NCBI GenBank assembly: GCA_004292955.1
Contig: RDXX01000027.1
Span: forward strand, 1-64,000
DNA from: Oscillatoriales cyanobacterium
GTDB lineage: Bacteria > Cyanobacteriota > Cyanobacteriia > Cyanobacteriales > Microcoleaceae
Reading direction: 5' to 3'
DNA: 64,000 bases
The notes under the pieces were generated by a model, which searched no databases, was not told where the DNA came from, and worked only from the letters and a program-made list of their open reading frames with translations. Positions 61,601 to 64,000 of this stretch are shown piece by piece; the stretch's first letter is position 1, and every line of letters begins with the position of its first letter. The position numbers were made by a program, and so were the translations under genes.

Positions 61601-64000
61601 AAGAAGGCGTTACCCTCTACATGACACTGCTGGCAGCGTTCAAAACCTTGCTCTATCGCTACACGGGGCAGACCGATATTGTTGTAGGCACTGTCACCGC
61701 AGGACGCAACCAGCCCGAGATTCAGCAGCTAATTGGGTGCTTCGTCAACACTTTGGTACTGCGTACCGATTTCAAGGACAACCCTACTTTCCGGCAGTTG
61801 CTCGAAAGGATGCGGGAAGTGACTTTGGAAGCATTTGCTTGCCAAGATGTGCCTTTTGAGAAGTTGGTAGAAGCACTGCAACCGGAGCGAAATTTGGGTC
61901 AAAACCCGCTGTTCCAAGTTGCTTTTGTTCTCCAACCCCCAATGTCAGGCGTTAATTCGATTCTGAATTGGAGCCAGTTAGATATTGATACCGAAACGGC
62001 AAAGTTTGATTTAACCCTGGAATTACAGGAGACATCCGAGGGCATAGTCGGTCGTTTTGAGTACAGCATAGATTTGTTTAATGCTGACACGATCGATCGG
62101 ATGGTTGGACATTTCCAAACCCTGCTGGAAGGAATCGTCTCTAATCCAGAGCAAAAAATCTCAGAATTACCCCTTTTAACTGAGTGGGAACGGCAGCAGT
62201 TAGTAGCGTGGAATAATACCGCAACCGATTACCCTCAAAATGCGTGCATACACCAGTTGTTTGAAGAGCAGGTAGAGCGATCGCCAGATGCTATTGCCCT
62301 AGTATTTGAAGACCAACAACTTACCTATAAAGAGCTGAACCAACGAGCAAACCAGTTAGCGCATTATCTGGGCAAATTAGGTGTCACCGCTGAAGTAATG
62401 GTGGGAATTTGTGTAGAGCGTTCCTTGGAGATGGTAGTGGGACTGCTGGGTATTCTCAAAGCTGGCGGGGCTTATGTACCACTAGATCCAGCTTATCCGC
62501 CAGAGCGTTTGGCCTTGATGTTAGAAGATGCCCAAGTACCAGTGCTGCTGACTCAGAGGCGGTTAGTTGAATCTCTTCCCAAACACCAAGCGCGAGTTGT
62601 CTGTCTGGACACAGATTGGGAAATTATTGAGCGACAGAGTGAGGAAAATCCTGAATGCAGCTTAACCTCTGAGAACCTGGCTTATGTGATTTACACTTCC
62701 GGGTCTACAGGGAAGCCAAAAGGCGTACTTGTCGGGCATCGAGGACTATGCAACCTGGCTATAGCACAGATTCAGATATTCGACGTACAACCGAACAGCA
62801 GAGTTCTCCAATTTGCTTCCTTGAGCTTTGATGTTGCAACTTCCGATTGGGTTATTGCCTTGTGTTCGGGAGCAACTCTCTGTATCGCAATCAATAATGC
62901 TCTTTTGGCAGGTTCTGATTTGATTGAGGTATTGCGCGATCGAGCTATTACCCACATTGAATTACCAGTAGCAGTCTTGGGAGTTGTTCCTTTTGAAGAG
63001 CTTTCTACATTGCAAACAATTATTGTTGGGGGAGAAACTGTTTCCGTCGATGTTGTGGCTAAGTGGGCACCGGGTCGTCGATTCTTTAACGCTTATGGGC
63101 CGACCGAATCCACCGTTTGTGCAACGATCGCCGAATGTACCGATAGTCAAGAGCCGCCGTCCATCGGTCGCCCGATCGCCAATACGCAAGTTTATCTGTT
63201 GGATGCCCATTTGCAGCTTGTGCCGATCGGCATTCCCGGAGAAATCTATATTGGCGGTGCTGGTTTAGCGCGGGGCTACCTCAACCGACCTGAACTAACT
63301 GCGGAACGCTTTATTCCCAACCCCTTTAGCAACGAACCGGGTTCTCGCCTCTATAAAACAGGCGACTTAGCTCGCTACTTACCCGATGGCAATATCGAAT
63401 TTCTAGGCCGCATCGATCACCAAGTAAAAATTCGGGGCTTCCGCATCGAATTAGGAGAAATTGAGGCGGTATTAAGCCAACACCCAGATGTGCAGGAGTC
63501 TCTAGTTATCAGCCGCTCCGATGTCTCCGGCAACCAGCGCTTAGTCGCTTATATTATTTCCAACCTCGGACTAGAACACACAGATTTCGGCAGTTGGCGA
63601 AACTTTTTGAAGCAAAAACTGCCCGACTATATGGTGCCTTCCAGCTTTGTATTTTTGCCTAATTTCCCACTTACACCCAATGGCAAAGTAGACCGTAAGG
63701 CACTGCCTGAACCTGAGGCTATTAACCCAGAGTTGTCAGCAACTTATGTGGCTCCTCAAACTGAGATAGAACAAAATATCGCTACTGTTTGGCAACAGCT
63801 ATTACACTTGGAAAAAGTAGGTGTAGATGATAATTTCTTCGATTTAGGGGGTCATTCATTATTGATGGCTCAGGCTCACAGCCAACTGCGCGAAGTGGTG
63901 GACAGAGATGTGTCAATCGTTGAAATGTTTAAATATCCAACCATCAGATCTTTGGCTAAATATTTAAGTGAGGAGCCTGAAGAACAATCCTCTGTTGGGT
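58609..64000 (+). CDS. Nonribosomal peptide synthetase, A(Cys)-PCP-C-A-PCP, continues past the window
   Basis: At least 1797 residues, open to the window end. ATG at 58609 with AAGGA 8 nt upstream. Module 1 has no condensation domain, so it loads the first residue: A domain with YTSGSTGQPKGVAIEH (~159), SFDLSVYDIFG, GGATEASIWS, YCTGDLG, a PilZ-like insertion (~498-598) and NGKIDR. Specificity residues read D-L-Y-N-L-S-L-I-W-K, the known cysteine code. PCP1 Ser ~697 (LELGGHSL). Condensation domain (about 760-1190) with intact HHIAIDG (~890), not a cyclisation motif. A domain 2 (about 1210-1690) reads roughly D-V-S-E-I-G-A-V-C-K, resembling ornithine-like codes but unassigned. PCP2 Ser ~1750 (DLGGHSLLM). 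The product is an unknown peptide starting with Cys. Follows the giant kinase gene. Confidence 0.93.
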   Translation, partial: MLDNFPDRCIHELFEFQVERSPDAIAVIFEGKQLTYQDLNSQANQLAHYLKTVGVGPEVLVAACVERSLEMVVGLLGILKAGGAYVPLDPHYPANRLAFMLEHSQTPVLLTQQHLVESLPSHQARVICLDGNLETVDRSREENPDSGVTSDNLAYVIYTSGSTGQPKGVAIEHRGAVNTLLDINQRFEVGAGDRVLALSSLSFDLSVYDIFGLLAAGGTVVIPQVSATPDPAHWVDLIVQAQVTIWNSAPALMQMLVDYAAVHSKDLSSSLRLVLLSGDWIPLTLPDQIKNLVSRWVSESLDLDIEPQLSRAGVQPGQCLDSSSQLDESLIPAVIGLGGATEASIWSILYPIETIDPTWKSIPYGGSMTNQHFYVLDEAMEPCQEGVVGELYIGGIGLARCYWRDEEKTSKRFITHPHTGDRLYCTGDLGSYLPDGNIEFIGRIDHQVKIRGFRIELGEIEAVLGQHPDVQVAVVAAQEDVPGQKRSIAAYVVSKVTAERIPFKSECLAEFDGDRSVKLETEDISISGIGAIGVPDNWSKGKRLHLRLVLPGDTEERCFEGTVAWCQGNQAGIELSLTASEKAVIQQSMDYLLETQGFLKFLQRTTAGKLRNFLKDKLPDYMVPSSFVFLKTMPLTPNGKIDRQKLLAPAIKIPELGQDYVAPQTPVEDVVAGIWAEVLGLERVGIRDNFLELGGHSLVVTQIATRIRDTFQVELPLRTLFESATVADLARNLEIASQKSPTPQPSSIQPISRHRDLPLSFSQQQLWFLCQLAPDLPFYNEPITIRLPGSVNIAALERSINEIIKRHEILRTTFAVVDGQPVMVIQDAFNFILPVVNIGELPEAERESEALRLGTLEAQQPFDLTQGPLLRGTLMRLGEADYRLFLTIHHIAIDGVSLYSLFMKELATLYSAFSLGGRSPLPELPVQFADFAYWQRQWLQPEVLENQLRYWKQQLANLSTLQLPTDRSRSPIQTFRGARQCLALPQTLSEAIAKLSQKEGVTLYMTLLAAFKTLLYRYTGQTDIVVGTVTAGRNQPEIQQLIGCFVNTLVLRTDFKDNPTFRQLLERMREVTLEAFACQDVPFEKLVEALQPERNLGQNPLFQVAFVLQPPMSGVNSILNWSQLDIDTETAKFDLTLELQETSEGIVGRFEYSIDLFNADTIDRMVGHFQTLLEGIVSNPEQKISELPLLTEWERQQLVAWNNTATDYPQNACIHQLFEEQVERSPDAIALVFEDQQLTYKELNQRANQLAHYLGKLGVTAEVMVGICVERSLEMVVGLLGILKAGGAYVPLDPAYPPERLALMLEDAQVPVLLTQRRLVESLPKHQARVVCLDTDWEIIERQSEENPECSLTSENLAYVIYTSGSTGKPKGVLVGHRGLCNLAIAQIQIFDVQPNSRVLQFASLSFDVATSDWVIALCSGATLCIAINNALLAGSDLIEVLRDRAITHIELPVAVLGVVPFEELSTLQTIIVGGETVSVDVVAKWAPGRRFFNAYGPTESTVCATIAECTDSQEPPSIGRPIANTQVYLLDAHLQLVPIGIPGEIYIGGAGLARGYLNRPELTAERFIPNPFSNEPGSRLYKTGDLARYLPDGNIEFLGRIDHQVKIRGFRIELGEIEAVLSQHPDVQESLVISRSDVSGNQRLVAYIISNLGLEHTDFGSWRNFLKQKLPDYMVPSSFVFLPNFPLTPNGKVDRKALPEPEAINPELSATYVAPQTEIEQNIATVWQQLLHLEKVGVDDNFFDLGGHSLLMAQAHSQLREVVDRDVSIVEMFKYPTIRSLAKYLSEEPEEQSSVG
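59485..59610 (+). other. Extra ~36-residue insertion in adenylation domain 1
   Basis: Between LPDQIKNLV and AVIGLGGATEAS, where relatives have only a few residues, this protein carries a stretch with DLDIEPQLSRAGVQPGQCLD. The DNA GGGCGGGCGTCCAGCCCGGC inside it looks like one of the dispersed palindromic repeats of cyanobacterial genomes. It is in frame and has not broken the gene. Confidence 0.6.
60100..60405 (+). other. PilZ-like domain inserted in adenylation domain 1
   Basis: Residues ~498-598, between the core motif after EAVLGQHPDVQVAVVAAQED and the final NGKIDR. Pattern: ERIPFKSECLAEF, the signature EDISISGIGAIG (D-x-S-x-x-G), GKRLHLRLVLPG, FEGTVAWCQGNQAGIEL. This is the PilZ beta-barrel pattern. 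The N-terminal RxxxR of c-di-GMP binders is not clear (only the second Arg, in AERIPF). Confidence 0.75.

Overview
The window looks like chromosome of a filamentous, non-marine-picoplankton type cyanobacterium of the Oscillatoriales/Microcoleus kind. The reasons are the very frequent GCGATCGC (HIP1-like) octamers, arrays of 7-bp tandem repeats, many small inverted-repeat elements, and protein families typical of such genomes: DUF4347/RTX surface proteins, Uma2 proteins, pentapeptide-repeat proteins, trifunctional Ser/Thr kinase-AAA-histidine kinases, multi-PAS kinases and NRPSs. The exact genus is an inference.

Layout. 1-1202: decayed IS5-like transposase with a nested MITE and short repeats. 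1224-6817 (minus): one very large DUF4347 / delta-60 / Ig-like / RTX surface protein gene, split by an apparent 1-nt frameshift near 5737. 7250-8314: TIGR03032 protein right against a MITE. 8439-10208 (minus): two-gene ABC-2 exporter. 10531-13094 (minus): a membrane-anchored unknown, a secreted Pro/Asn repeat protein and a short Uma2-like protein. 13313-20594: dipeptide/oligopeptide permeases (OppB-like and OppC-like, minus) separated by a plus-strand Cache-HAMP-PAS-GAF-PAS histidine kinase. 21071-22204 (minus): AI-2E family transporter. 22723-28175: RND efflux adaptor plus pump. 28436: tRNA-Gly(CCC). 28562-30420: trhO and a GST-like protein. 30616-34764: DpdE-like SNF2 helicase, then two small overlapping coiled-coil genes bracketed by direct repeats. 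34894-39603 (minus): two pentapeptide-repeat proteins sharing a module, with three Uma2 genes between them. 39774-40663 (minus): four tandem copies of a ~55-nt small RNA with covarying terminator stems. 40829-42319 (minus): gatB. 42952-49805: six-PAS histidine kinase followed by a REC-GAF-PAS-PAS-GGDEF-EAL protein. 49932-51521: GH57 glucan-branching-type enzyme. 52477-58155: giant Ser/Thr kinase-AAA-GAF-histidine kinase. 58609-64000 and beyond: NRPS with order A(Cys)-PCP-C-A-PCP.

The two most interesting signals are (i) the tandem four-copy sRNA array between gatB and the TPR/pentapeptide gene, with an invariant 5' segment and base-pair covariation, and (ii) a PilZ-like domain inserted inside the C-terminal part of the first NRPS adenylation domain, whose residues match the classical cysteine specificity code. 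The presence ~9 kb upstream of a GGDEF-EAL enzyme makes a c-di-GMP link conceivable, but the PilZ-like domain lacks a clear RxxxR motif.

The spaces between genes are unusually full of repeats. At least four MITE-like families are present, along with heptamer arrays (TCAACTG, TTGGGAA, TTACCAA, TTGGCAG), a ~100-bp dispersed repeat that always precedes a TCAACTG array, and several tandem hairpin repeats. Some sit exactly at start codons and create false N-terminal extensions.
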